Below are positions 35,740 to 46,276 of a DNA stretch of 64,000 nt, in pieces (positions within the stretch are counted from its first letter, which is position 1; every line of letters starts with the position of its first letter). The stretch lies in contig NZ_JAKEVY010000002.1 of NCBI RefSeq assembly GCF_021491375.1, forward strand, positions 496,001 through 560,000, given 5' to 3'. The notes beneath the pieces are model-generated. The model did no database searches. It was not told the origin of the DNA and saw only the letters and a program-made list of their open reading frames with translations. Made by a program: the position numbers and the translations under genes. Origin of the DNA: Flavihumibacter fluminis. GTDB taxonomy: Bacteria; Bacteroidota; Bacteroidia; Chitinophagales; Chitinophagaceae.

Positions 35740-37971
35740 ATGGAAGTAACTGTAACAACCGCCCAGCAACTGCGACTTACCGCAGAAGAGTTCGAATTGA
35801 TTAAAAAAAAGCTGGGCCGCACGCCTAATTTCAATGAATTGTGTGCTTTTTCCGGTATGTGGAGCGAGCACTGTTCCTATAAAAACTCTATCAAATGGCT
35901 CAAAACCCTGCCCCGCGAAGGTGGAAAAATGCTGGTGGCAGCCGGAGAGGAAAATGCCGGATTGATGGATATGGGCGACGGTTACGGCGTAGTATTCAAG
36001 ATCGAAAGTCACAACCACCCTTCGGCTATTGAACCCTTCCAGGGGGCGGCAACCGGGGTAGGTGGAATTCACCGCGATATCTTTACTATGGGTGCACGTC
36101 CCATCGCTGCCCTGAATTCCCTGCGTTTCGGGAAACTCCAGGAAGCCAAAACCCAACACCTGCTGGGTGGAGTTGTGCATGGAATTGGTCACTATGGAAA
36201 CTGTTTCGGTGTTCCGACAGTTGGAGGAGAAATCTATTTTGAACAATGTTATCATACCAACCCCCTCGTCAATGCGATGAGCGTGGGCGTGGTAAAAGCA
36301 GGAGAAACGGTTAGTGCAACCGCAGCCGGAATTGGCAACCCTGTCATGTTTGTAGGTTCAGCCACCGGAAAGGATGGAATAGGTGGAGCATCTTTTGCCT
36401 CCGCTGACATTACTGCCGAAAGTGCGGAAGAACTGCCCGCAGTTCAGGTGGGTGATCCCTTCCAGGAAAAGAAATTGCTCGAAGCCTGCCTTGAAGTTAT
36501 TCAGACTGGGGCTGTAATGGGCATGCAGGACATGGGTGCTGCAGGTATTATTTGCTCCACTGCTGAAATGAGCGCAAAGGGTAAAGTGGGTATGCGAATT
36601 GACCTGGATAAGGTTCCTACCCGTCAGGCCAATATGAAAACCTGGGAATTGTTATTAAGCGAAAGCCAGGAACGTATGCTGATGGTGGTGGAAAAAGGTA
36701 AGGAAGCGGTTGTTGAAGCCATCTTCGAAAAATGGGACCTGCCTTGTTCTGTTATAGGAGAAGTTACGGATGACGGAATCCTGAATTTCTATATGCACGG
36801 TGAACTGGAAGCTTCCATCCCGGCTGAAGAATTGGTACTGGGTGGTGGGGCTCCACAGTACGACCGTAGCTACGAAACACCTTCCTATTTTGAAAAAATC
36901 AACCAATTTGACCCGGCTTCCATTGCTCAGCCAGCTAATTATAAAAAAGTGGCACAGCAACTGGTGAACCTTCCGAATATAGCTTCCAAGCGCTGGATTT
37001 ACGTTCAGTACGACAGCATGGTTGGAACCGGAAATACATCAACCAATGCTCCAAGTGATGCCGCCGTGGTATTGGCCAAACCTTCCAATAAGGCATTGGC
37101 TGTTACCACAGATTGTAACAGCCGGTATGTTTTTGCCGATCCTTACAAGGGAGCCATGATTGCTGTTGCCGAAGCTGCCCGCAATATTGTTTGCTCTGGT
37201 GGTGAGCCCCTTGGTGTTACCAACTGCCTGAACTTTGGCAACCCCTATGATCCGCAGGTATATTATCAATTCGTTCACGCAATTAAGGGAATGGGAGATG
37301 CCTGTCGTCGTTTCAATACTCCTGTTACCGGTGGTAACGTTAGCTTCTACAACCAGAACCCCGACGGCCCTGTTTATCCTACACCAACCATTGGTATGGT
37401 AGGCTTGCTGGATTCTTACCAGGATCGCATGACACTTGGTTTCCGCGAAACCGGAGACCTGGTTTACCTGGTTGGTAAAGCAACCAATGATATCAACAGT
37501 TCTGAATACCTGCAAAAAATCTGCGGGGTTGAATATTCTGCTGCACCTCATTTTGATCTGGAAGAAGAATTTCAGTTGCAGAGTACCGTATTACAATTGA
37601 TCCGCGCAAAACAAATCAGATCAGCCCACGATATCAGTGAAGGCGGATTATTTATCACCCTGTTGGAAAGTGGTTTTGTAAATAGCCTTGGGTTTGATAT
37701 CAATACTGACAGTTCTATACGTAAAGATGCGGATCTGTTTGGCGAAGGACAGAGCCGTGTGGTGGTTTCTGTTAAGCCCGACCAAAAAGCCGCTTTTGAA
37801 GCAGCAATCGGAACTGCTCCATTTCGGTTATTGGGTACCGTTACCAATGGTGATATCCGGGTTGATGGAGAGAACTGGGGATCTGTTGGCGAATGGAAAA
37901 ATCAGTATGATACGGCTATAGAGAAATTTCTGGCCGGACATGATTCTGAACATGCCCTGATGGCACTTTAA
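35740..37971 (+). CDS. purL: Phosphoribosylformylglycinamidine synthase subunit PurL
   Basis: The 743-residue enzyme catalyses step four of purine synthesis (FGAR to FGAM). Typical segments are MWSEHCSYKNSIKWLKTLP, IESHNHPSAIEPFQGAATGV (His and ATP loop), MQDMGAAGI and AITDCNSRYV-like TTDCNSRYVFADP. The length matches the small PurL, which needs separate PurS and PurQ; neither lies in this window. The PAS-kinase-like gene starts 14 nt after its stop. Confidence 0.96.
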   Translation: MEVTVTTAQQLRLTAEEFELIKKKLGRTPNFNELCAFSGMWSEHCSYKNSIKWLKTLPREGGKMLVAAGEENAGLMDMGDGYGVVFKIESHNHPSAIEPFQGAATGVGGIHRDIFTMGARPIAALNSLRFGKLQEAKTQHLLGGVVHGIGHYGNCFGVPTVGGEIYFEQCYHTNPLVNAMSVGVVKAGETVSATAAGIGNPVMFVGSATGKDGIGGASFASADITAESAEELPAVQVGDPFQEKKLLEACLEVIQTGAVMGMQDMGAAGIICSTAEMSAKGKVGMRIDLDKVPTRQANMKTWELLLSESQERMLMVVEKGKEAVVEAIFEKWDLPCSVIGEVTDDGILNFYMHGELEASIPAEELVLGGGAPQYDRSYETPSYFEKINQFDPASIAQPANYKKVAQQLVNLPNIASKRWIYVQYDSMVGTGNTSTNAPSDAAVVLAKPSNKALAVTTDCNSRYVFADPYKGAMIAVAEAARNIVCSGGEPLGVTNCLNFGNPYDPQVYYQFVHAIKGMGDACRRFNTPVTGGNVSFYNQNPDGPVYPTPTIGMVGLLDSYQDRMTLGFRETGDLVYLVGKATNDINSSEYLQKICGVEYSAAPHFDLEEEFQLQSTVLQLIRAKQIRSAHDISEGGLFITLLESGFVNSLGFDINTDSSIRKDADLFGEGQSRVVVSVKPDQKAAFEAAIGTAPFRLLGTVTNGDIRVDGENWGSVGEWKNQYDTAIEKFLAGHDSEHALMAL

Positions 37972-37985
37972 TTTTCAGCATCCCA

Positions 37986-38996
37986 ATGGCTGTTTCCAGC
38001 GACCTGTTTCAGTTTTTTAATATAACTCCAGACCTGGTTTGCATAGCCGGGAAAGATGGATATTTTAAAAAGGTTAATAAAGCTGTTGGAGAGGTTTTAG
38101 GTTACAGCGAAGAAGAGTTGCTCTCAAAACCTATTGCCAGTTTTATTCATCCGGAGGATCGGGATGCTACCGCAAAAATGCGGACTGATCTGATTGAAGG
38201 AAAAGCCCTGCTCAATTTCGAAAACAGGTACCTCACAAAAAACGGAGGAGTGGTATGGCTTGAGTGGTCTTCCATTTACAATTCAGAAAAGGAATTGGTT
38301 TTTGCCATTGCCAAGGATATTTCCAAAAGAAAAATAGTAGAGAAGGAAATCGAGGCGGAATATGAAAAATTCAAGAGCCTGGCTACTCATTTTCGTTCCA
38401 GCATGGAAGAGGATCGAAAATTTCTTGCGTCGGAGTTACATGAAGAAATGGCTCAGCTTGCATCTGTAATTAAAATGGACATAGAGTGGGTGAATCGCAG
38501 GGAAAATAATCTCACCCAGGGAAGTCGCAGCCGCCTGGAACATGCAGCAGGAATTACAGAATTATTAATTGCGACCATACGAAGGATTACTTTTAGTATT
38601 GGTTCTAACATGCTGGCGCATGTTGGCTTAAGTGCCACACTGGAATGGCAATGCCGGGAATTCTCCCTGTTGAGTGGTGTACCCTGCACCTTTTCAGCCA
38701 ATCTGAAAGAAGATCCCGTAGGCGGAATGGAGGTTGATTTCCTACGCATCAGCCAGGAAGCACTCACTTCTTTTATGCTGAATGTCGAAATCCGAAAAGT
38801 TGCCATTGAACTGGATCAAATTGCTGAAGGTTATTGTTTATCCATTCACCTGAATTATAAAATTATTATTAACCGTCAGCTGTTTGCCAATACACTGGAC
38901 AGGATCCGGGATCGCGCCAGTTTTATCAATGCAAGTGCCAGCTTTGACGAGGATGAGCCAGGAATGGTAAGTATTCGGGTACTTGCAACTGTCTGA
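37986..38996 (+). CDS. PAS-domain sensor with degenerate kinase core
   Basis: Residues 5-118 form a PAS/PAC domain (LFQFFNITPDLVCIAGKDGY, FIHPEDRDATAKM, WLEWSSIYNSEKELVFAIAK). Residues 135-200 resemble HisKA_3, with His152 in ASELHEEMAQLASVIKMDIE. The C-terminal part corresponds to HATPase_c (LRISQEALTSFMLNVEIRKV), but the N-box Asn is not in its expected place after the QEAL motif and no G-box is evident. ATP binding is therefore doubtful. It lies 14 nt behind purL with no regulator partner nearby, so it may be a pseudokinase or scaffold. Confidence 0.75.
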   Translation: MAVSSDLFQFFNITPDLVCIAGKDGYFKKVNKAVGEVLGYSEEELLSKPIASFIHPEDRDATAKMRTDLIEGKALLNFENRYLTKNGGVVWLEWSSIYNSEKELVFAIAKDISKRKIVEKEIEAEYEKFKSLATHFRSSMEEDRKFLASELHEEMAQLASVIKMDIEWVNRRENNLTQGSRSRLEHAAGITELLIATIRRITFSIGSNMLAHVGLSATLEWQCREFSLLSGVPCTFSANLKEDPVGGMEVDFLRISQEALTSFMLNVEIRKVAIELDQIAEGYCLSIHLNYKIIINRQLFANTLDRIRDRASFINASASFDEDEPGMVSIRVLATV

Positions 38997-39025
38997 ATTC
39001 AGCATTCACTTAGTACCTTTATCCA

Positions 39026-40006
39026 ATGGACAATAAAGAAGTTATTGTAGTAACCGGGGCAGCCGGCTTCATCGGAAGTTGCATGGTTGGGTATTTGAAT
39101 CTGAAAGGATATTCCAACCTGGTGCTGGTGGATGATTTTTCAAAAACTGCCAAGGAGCCCAACCTGGCGGATAAAAAATACCTGGAGAAAATCGAACGGG
39201 ATGTTTTTTTTGAATGGTTACAAAACCATCGTCCCAATATTGCTTTCATCTTTCACCTAGGTGCAAGAACAGATACAACCGAATTTGATTATAGTATTCA
39301 CCAGCGATTGAATGTGGAATATTCCCAGAAGATCTGGAATTACTGTGTGATTCACAGCATACCGCTTGTGTATGCATCTTCAGCTGCTACCTATGGCAGC
39401 GGAGAACTGGGATATGATGATTCACACGAATTGCCCTTTCAGCTGCAACCCCTGAATCCGTACGGTGTTTCCAAGAATGAATTTGATAAATGGGTACTGC
39501 ATGAGTCAATGCATCCACCATTCTGGGCTGGATTGAAATTCTTCAATGTGTATGGGCCAAATGAATACCACAAGGGCAGAATGGCATCTGTTATCTGGCA
39601 TTCGTTTAACCAGATTCGCGACCAGGGATTTGTAAAGCTGTTCAGGTCGCATCGGCCCGACTTTAAAGATGGCCAGCAACTGCGGGATTTCATTTATGTG
39701 AAGGATGTAATCAAAGTTTGTTATTGGCTGATGGAACACCAACCAGCATCGGGTTTGTACAACCTCGGCACTGGCAAGGCCCGGAGTTTTGAAGACCTGG
39801 TAAAAGCAACATTTGCCGGGCTTGGTAAAGAACCGCAGATACAATTCATAGACATGCCGGAAGATATCCGGGATAAGTATCAGTATTTTACCGAGGCCAA
39901 TATGAGTAAGTTAACAGCCGCAGGGTATACAGAAAGCTTTTATTCTCTTGAAGACGGAGTAGGGGAATATGTACGCAATTACCTGGCCGGCGGCCATTAT
40001 TATTAA
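39026..40006 (+). CDS. hldD: ADP-L-glycero-D-manno-heptose 6-epimerase
   Basis: The 326-residue protein is an extended SDR with NAD(P) loop VTGAAGFIGS, the HLGARTDTTE segment, catalytic YASSAATYG Ser/Thr and YGVSK Tyr-Lys pair, and FNVYGPNEYHKGRMAS. These match HldD/RfaD, which makes the heptose of lipopolysaccharide inner core. It is followed by proC after 17 nt and probably shares its transcript, although the two are functionally unrelated. The start is well defined by the Rossmann strand. Confidence 0.93.
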   Translation: MDNKEVIVVTGAAGFIGSCMVGYLNLKGYSNLVLVDDFSKTAKEPNLADKKYLEKIERDVFFEWLQNHRPNIAFIFHLGARTDTTEFDYSIHQRLNVEYSQKIWNYCVIHSIPLVYASSAATYGSGELGYDDSHELPFQLQPLNPYGVSKNEFDKWVLHESMHPPFWAGLKFFNVYGPNEYHKGRMASVIWHSFNQIRDQGFVKLFRSHRPDFKDGQQLRDFIYVKDVIKVCYWLMEHQPASGLYNLGTGKARSFEDLVKATFAGLGKEPQIQFIDMPEDIRDKYQYFTEANMSKLTAAGYTESFYSLEDGVGEYVRNYLAGGHYY

Positions 40007-40023
40007 AGCAAGCAAGTGAATAT

Positions 40024-40827
40024 ATGAGCAAAACCATAGCCATCATTGGCGGAGGAAACCTCGGCCTTTCCATTGCAGAGGGATTGACCGCAGGTGGATT
40101 TTTATCTCCCGGTCAAATCACGATTACCCGTCGCAATACCACCCTGCTCCAGCCTTACCAGCAACAGGGCATGACGATTACCAGTGATAATGCTGCTGCT
40201 GCCGCTGCGGCAGATGTAATTCTACTGGCAGTTAAACCTTTTCAGATCAGGGAAGTGATCCGGGAAATTGCCCCCAGCCTTATGGCTGACAAACTATTAA
40301 TTTCAGTAGTAACGGGTGTAAGTACCCAGGAAATGCGGTCTGAATTACTGGAGGATAAGATTCCGGCCATTTTTCGCGCCATGCCTAATACCGCGGTTGC
40401 TATTCGGGAAAGTATGACCTGCCTGAGCCATTCCAAAGCAAAGGAGGACCAGGTGAATTGGGTACTGGAATTGTTTAGCCAGGTTGGCAGGGTAGTGATT
40501 ATAGATGAAAAACTGATGGATGCTGCCACGGTATTGGGTGCTTGTGGTACGGCCTATGCCATGCGCTACATCCGGGCGAATATCCAGGGTGGTATTGAGA
40601 TAGGTTTTGATGCCAAAACCGCCAGCCTGATTGCTGCACAAACAGTAAAAGGTGCTGCCGAATTGCTGCTTCAGAAAGGCACGCATCCCGAATATGAAAT
40701 CGATAAGGTAACCACTCCGAAAGGATGTACAATTGCTGGCCTCAATGAAATGGAGCACCAGGGGTTTAGTTCCTCCCTTATAAAAGGGATATCAGCGAGT
40801 TATGTGAAAATCCAGGCGGATAAATAA
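40024..40827 (+). CDS. proC: Pyrroline-5-carboxylate reductase
   Basis: The 267-residue enzyme reduces pyrroline-5-carboxylate to proline with NAD(P)H. The N-terminal Rossmann fold has IAIIGGGNLGLSIAEGL and the second half has RAMPNTAVAIRESMTCLSHS and TTPKGCTIAGLNEMEHQG, the active-site loop signature. The length is standard. The start lies 17 nt after hldD. Confidence 0.94.
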   Translation: MSKTIAIIGGGNLGLSIAEGLTAGGFLSPGQITITRRNTTLLQPYQQQGMTITSDNAAAAAAADVILLAVKPFQIREVIREIAPSLMADKLLISVVTGVSTQEMRSELLEDKIPAIFRAMPNTAVAIRESMTCLSHSKAKEDQVNWVLELFSQVGRVVIIDEKLMDAATVLGACGTAYAMRYIRANIQGGIEIGFDAKTASLIAAQTVKGAAELLLQKGTHPEYEIDKVTTPKGCTIAGLNEMEHQGFSSSLIKGISASYVKIQADK

Positions 40828-40898
40828 TATTTGATACAGTTATTCGTTTTAGATTATGCGAGGGTAAGAGAATGCACCTAGATATTAGGATTTTTTTA

Positions 40899-40906
40899 TA
40901 CCTTCG
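40899..40906 (+). promoter_or_regulatory. -7-like box TACCTTCG
   Basis: TACCTTCG lies 38 nt before the ATG of the small gene at 40944. It is one base from the consensus TAnnTTTG and has the same TTCG ending as the boxes before yidC and inside the CRISPR repeat. Confidence 0.45.
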
Positions 40907-40943
40907 CCGTTCCTAACCTGTGAATAACCTAGAATCTAATAGT

Positions 40944-41123
40944 ATGAAGCGAAATTTAAGTGTCTGGATATTGTTGGTTGAAATATTGGCGATCGTTGTG
41001 ATCCACGCTAATAAAGATCAGGCGGAAAAGATCAAGGAGATTTTCATGAAGAGAAACCACTCCGCTTTCATTAAAACAACACCTATTCAGCCTTTGGAAA
41101 TTTCTCAAGTTAATATTAAGTAA
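40944..41123 (+). CDS. Small protein with N-terminal hydrophobic segment
   Basis: The 59-residue product begins MKRNLSVWILLVEILAIVVI, a short signal-anchor, and continues with a charged segment (HANKDQAEKIKEIFMKRNHS). No family was recognised. The ATG at 40944 is preferred to the GTG at 40920 because it places the basic residues directly before the hydrophobic helix. A promoter box lies upstream and a strong terminator downstream, so it looks like an independent gene. Confidence 0.6.
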   Translation: MKRNLSVWILLVEILAIVVIHANKDQAEKIKEIFMKRNHSAFIKTTPIQPLEISQVNIK

Positions 41124-41148
41124 TAAGCAATAATCACCAAAAGGAAAA

Positions 41149-41186
41149 AATAGGCATCCGGGTTTCCGGGTGCCTATTGTCTTTTT
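41149..41186 (+). terminator. Rho-independent terminator
   Basis: A 13-bp stem with one G-U pair (41149-41161 with 41166-41178) and a 4-nt loop is followed by a T-rich run (41182-41186). It ends the small gene at 40944-41123. Confidence 0.8.
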
Positions 41187-41190
41187 ACCC

Positions 41191-41198
41191 TATCTTTG
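41191..41198 (+). promoter_or_regulatory. -7 box of the pyrG promoter
   Basis: TATCTTTG at 41191-41198 matches the -7 consensus exactly. It would give a 5' untranslated region of about 160 nt, unusually long for this window, whose sequence shows no recognised riboswitch. Confidence 0.5.
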
Positions 41199-41353
41199 CA
41201 TGACCTCCCGGATGAACATATTGCAATTTTCCGCAAGGTCACATCAGCCGCGTTCACTATAACAAAATTTAACTGGTAATTTAAGTTGCAACTGGCCAAC
41301 AGGCCATGGGCAATTATTTTTTTTGGACGCAGGCCACTGGAATAAAAAATTGA

Positions 41354-43003
<1,650 letters not shown>

Positions 43004-43012
43004 TGTCATTGG

Positions 43013-43055
43013 GCGTGGCATCTTACGTTTCACGTCTCACATCTCACGTTTTCCC
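43013..43055. repeat. Dispersed CTCACGT-type repeat, copy 1
   Basis: The pyrG-yidC gap holds alternating TCACGT/TCACAT units. A 22-nt block (43030-43051) is identical to one at 55412-55433. Confidence 0.6.
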
Positions 43056-43063
43056 TATCTTCG
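43056..43063 (+). promoter_or_regulatory. -7-like box TATCTTCG of yidC
   Basis: TATCTTCG lies 22-31 nt before the possible yidC starts and is one base from the consensus. It supports the idea that TTCG-type boxes work in this genome. Confidence 0.45.
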
Positions 43064-43084
43064 CAGGTCTTAAAAATAGTTCGG

Positions 43085-44932
43085 ATGCAAAGCATGGATC
43101 GTAATACGATAATTGGTTTTGTGCTGTTAGGCGTACTTCTTTTTGTTTATCTGTTTATTTCTTCCAAGAATAGCAGGGAATTAGAAGCACAGCGGCTTCG
43201 GCAGGCAGATTCTCTGGCAAAAATTGAACTGGTTAAGCAACAGGCTGCCCAGGCAAGGATTAAGAACAGTGCCGCTGTGGTTACAGCAGCGTTGGATTCA
43301 AATGCCACCGGATGGGCCAGACACCTGGTAGGAACCAGTTCCCTTCATACTGTTGAAACAAACCTCTTAAAAGTAACATTCAATAATAAAGGCGGCCAGC
43401 CGGTGCAGGTTGAACTGAAAAAGTACAGCAGGTCAGACAGTAGCCTGGTTTCAGTAATTGAAGACGGCAGCGACCAGTTCAGTTTCCCGGTATTGACTGC
43501 CCCCAATCAGAGTACGGCTTCTTCAGACCTGTTTTTTCAGTTGAAATCAGCCCAGCAGGATGCCAGCGGAAATCACATTATTGTGTATGAAGCAACTGGT
43601 AATTCCGGTGAATCCATTCAGCAGGAATATATCATTCATCCCGATTCTTATCTGATCGACTTTAACCTCCGGCTTCAGGGAACAACTTCCATGATCCCTC
43701 AACAGAACCTGCAACTGCAATGGAATGTAGCGGCTATGCAACAGGAAATGGATGCCCGTTATGAAAGGGAGCAGTCGCAGTTGATTTTGGTGGAAAATGG
43801 GGAATATGATTATTTCAATCTATTCTCCAATGACACGGAAAGCTTTGACAAAACCGTGCAGTGGGCTAGTATCAAACAGCGTTTTTTCAATGCAACCCTA
43901 ATTAACAAAGAAAAATTCGACAAAGCGAAATTTGATTGGTCAACGCCTGCGGATGACAGCACCCGCATGATTGTGGCCGTTAAAGCCAACTTTGAAAAAA
44001 AGCTGCCGGCCGGAACACAGGCAACCTTGCCAATGCAGTTTTATTTCGGTCCAAATGATTACAAACTGCTTCGTTCCCTTGGTATTGAGGACATGGATAA
44101 GATCGTGAACCTGGGCCAGGGGCCTTATGCATTTGTACGCCCGATTAACCAGTATATCGTAATGCCTGTGTTTGACTTTATAAAAAAGTTTTTCAGCTCT
44201 TACGGATTGGTGATTGCATTGTTGACGATTTTCATACGATTGATCACTTCACCGCTGGTTTACTCCAGTTACCTGAGTGGTGCCAAAATGAAAGCCCTCC
44301 GTCCTGAGATTGATGCACTGAAGGCGAAGTATGGTGATGATCAACAGACCTTTGGAATGGAGCAGATGAAACTTTTCCGTGAAGCTGGTGTGAACCCCTT
44401 AGGTGGTTGTATTCCAGCTCTGTTGCAGATTCCTATCTTCTTCGCCTTGTATAGCTTCTTTAACTCTTTCCTTGCATTAAGAGGGGAATCCTTTTTATGG
44501 GCAACTGATCTGTCTATGTATGACGTGATTGCCAAATTGCCTTTTCATATTCCATGGTACGGAGATCATGTGAGTCTGTTTACCCTGACGGCAGTCATTA
44601 CCAGTTTTCTGATTTCCATTTACAATATGAATATGACACCGGATCAGAACAATCCGATGTTAAAATACATGCCGTATATCTTCCCGGTACTGCTACTGTT
44701 TTTCTTTAACAGACTGCCATCAGCGCTTACCTGGTATTATACGGTCTCCAACCTGATTACACTTGCACTCCAATGGGTAATTCAGAATTATATTATCGAT
44801 CACGATAAGATTGTTGCTCAGTTGGCTGCTAACAGGGCAAAACCAAAGTCGAAGTCAAAATGGCAGGAGCGCCTGGAGCAAATGCAGGAAACGCAAAAGA
44901 AGGTGCAGGAAATGCAGAAAAAAGGCAAATAG
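43085..44932 (+). CDS. yidC: Membrane protein insertase YidC
   Basis: The 615-residue insertase has an N-terminal helix (IIGFVLLGVLLFVYLFI), a large periplasmic P1 domain (about residues 40-355), and the conserved 60KD_IMP core with helices at about 370-560 (YGLVIALLTIFIRLITSPLV, NPLGGCIPALLQIPIFFALY, TWYYTVSNLITLALQW). The hydrophilic-groove Arg is seen in IFIRLITSPL. The C-terminal tail is a Gln/Lys-rich coiled coil. ATG at 43094 is an alternative start that gives the family-typical MDRNTIIGF. Confidence 0.96.
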   Translation: MQSMDRNTIIGFVLLGVLLFVYLFISSKNSRELEAQRLRQADSLAKIELVKQQAAQARIKNSAAVVTAALDSNATGWARHLVGTSSLHTVETNLLKVTFNNKGGQPVQVELKKYSRSDSSLVSVIEDGSDQFSFPVLTAPNQSTASSDLFFQLKSAQQDASGNHIIVYEATGNSGESIQQEYIIHPDSYLIDFNLRLQGTTSMIPQQNLQLQWNVAAMQQEMDARYEREQSQLILVENGEYDYFNLFSNDTESFDKTVQWASIKQRFFNATLINKEKFDKAKFDWSTPADDSTRMIVAVKANFEKKLPAGTQATLPMQFYFGPNDYKLLRSLGIEDMDKIVNLGQGPYAFVRPINQYIVMPVFDFIKKFFSSYGLVIALLTIFIRLITSPLVYSSYLSGAKMKALRPEIDALKAKYGDDQQTFGMEQMKLFREAGVNPLGGCIPALLQIPIFFALYSFFNSFLALRGESFLWATDLSMYDVIAKLPFHIPWYGDHVSLFTLTAVITSFLISIYNMNMTPDQNNPMLKYMPYIFPVLLLFFFNRLPSALTWYYTVSNLITLALQWVIQNYIIDHDKIVAQLAANRAKPKSKSKWQERLEQMQETQKKVQEMQKKGK

Positions 44933-44978
44933 CCAACTAAAAATGGTTATTTTCCGTCTGCTTATCAGCATGATCAAC

Positions 44979-45635
44979 ATGAAAACAACCTTTTTTACCC
45001 TGTTGGGCCTTCTATTGGTAACAGGAACTTTAGCCCAGAAAAGAGTATCCGATCTTACCATCGTATATGATGCGGTAATCACAACCGGTGCTGCTGAACC
45101 CAAGCTGGCGGATGCCTTCGATGGTGCCACTACTACTGTTTACCTGAAGGGCGGCCTTAGTCGTTCCGAGATGCAGAGTGCGCTGGCCAGCTTTACTACC
45201 ATTCATGATGCCCGGACTGGTTCTGCTGTGGTTTTACAGGAAGTTGGAGGACAAAAAGTACTGATCCGCATGACTGCGGCCGATTGGAAAGACAAGAACC
45301 GCAGGTACGAGGGTATTGAATTCACAACTACTGGAGAAACAAAGCAATTGGCTGGATATACCTGTAAAAAAGCAGTAGCATCCCTTAAAGATGGATCTAC
45401 CTTCACTGTTTATTATACGGAGGACCTGGTTCCGGAAAACAATCATTACAACTCCCAGTTTACCAATCTCCGTGGCCTTCCGCTGGAATATGAATTGCAA
45501 CAGGGTAAACTGACCATCAAATACGTTGTTTCACAGGTGTCACTGAATCCTGTACCAGTTTCTAAATTTGATATTCCTAAAGAAGGATATAGAGAAATGA
45601 GCTATGAGGAGAGTAAGAAGGGGAGAAGGAATTAA
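44979..45635 (+). CDS. Secreted protein related to GLPGLI/DUF4412-like families
   Basis: From the ATG at 44979 the 218-residue protein has a signal peptide (MKTTFFTLLGLLLVTGTLAQ). The mature part has a single beta-rich domain with YTCKKAVASLKDGSTFTVYY and LRGLPLEYELQQGKLTIKYV, in which GLPLEYE takes the place of the GLPGLI hallmark. It begins about 45 nt after yidC and is probably an envelope protein of unknown function. Upstream in-frame ATGs at 44943 and 44970 exist; the chosen one gives the shortest natural signal peptide. Confidence 0.65.
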   Translation: MKTTFFTLLGLLLVTGTLAQKRVSDLTIVYDAVITTGAAEPKLADAFDGATTTVYLKGGLSRSEMQSALASFTTIHDARTGSAVVLQEVGGQKVLIRMTAADWKDKNRRYEGIEFTTTGETKQLAGYTCKKAVASLKDGSTFTVYYTEDLVPENNHYNSQFTNLRGLPLEYELQQGKLTIKYVVSQVSLNPVPVSKFDIPKEGYREMSYEESKKGRRN

Positions 45636-45680
45636 GTGAGAGGTGAAATGTCAGACGTGAGACGTGAAATGTGAAAATGT
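45636..45680. repeat. Dispersed CTCACGT-type repeat, copy 2
   Basis: The region between two convergent genes contains GTGAGA, GACGTGAGACGTGAAATGTG units, the complement of the same vocabulary seen at 43013 and 55369. Confidence 0.55.
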
Positions 45681-45744
45681 CATCTTTATTAAAGGCGAAT
45701 AGCCTTATTTGCAAGAAAAGAAGGAGAAAACTGTAAGAGAAGAA

Positions 45745-46131
45745 TTACTTATTGATGCGTACTTTCAGATTAAGCATCTGAGTACTGCTGTTGCAGGGAG
45801 TAGTTTTGCCTACTGAAATCCTGCTATTGTAAGGCATAATGTAGGTGGTATTACCTTTCTGATAAGTAACCAGTGTGTTGATGGATAAAGTTCCATTGGT
45901 TACTTTAGAACTGTTGAAACCTAAGCTTCCTTTGTAACTGGGACCAGCTTTAAGAGTAAATCCTGCAGTTGTCCTGATTGGAACGAAATCTTCGGTTGCT
46001 TTGGAAGCTTTTTTCGCTTTTTTCTCACCTCCCATACTAGCAACCGCTAAACCGGTAACGCTCAGGAAAACAGCAGCTACCAACAGTTTGAGGCTGTATT
46101 TAGAAATTCTGGTATGGAGGTTTAACAACAT
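45745..46131 (-). CDS. Secreted protein of unknown function
   Basis: The 128-residue protein has a signal peptide (about residues 12-32, SLKLLVAAVFLSVTGLAVAS), a Lys-rich linker (GGEKKAKKASKATE) and a beta-rich C-terminal part (FTLKAGPSYKGSLGFNSSKV). Two Cys-free halves and one Cys near the end are seen. No family was recognised. On the minus strand a TATTTTTG box ends only 8 nt before the ATG, so the transcript might have a very short leader or a later start may be used. Confidence 0.6.
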   Translation of the reverse strand: MLLNLHTRISKYSLKLLVAAVFLSVTGLAVASMGGEKKAKKASKATEDFVPIRTTAGFTLKAGPSYKGSLGFNSSKVTNGTLSINTLVTYQKGNTTYIMPYNSRISVGKTTPCNSSTQMLNLKVRINK

Positions 46132-46276
46132 ATTTGTACAAAAATAGATAAAAGATTTGGAAAATTCCTAACCGTTGATCACAAATTTTAATATATATGT
46201 AACGCATGTTGATAATTTTTGTTACATAAACTTGGAACTTTTTTTTGTTTAAGTTAAATTGTAGTAACCAAGATTC

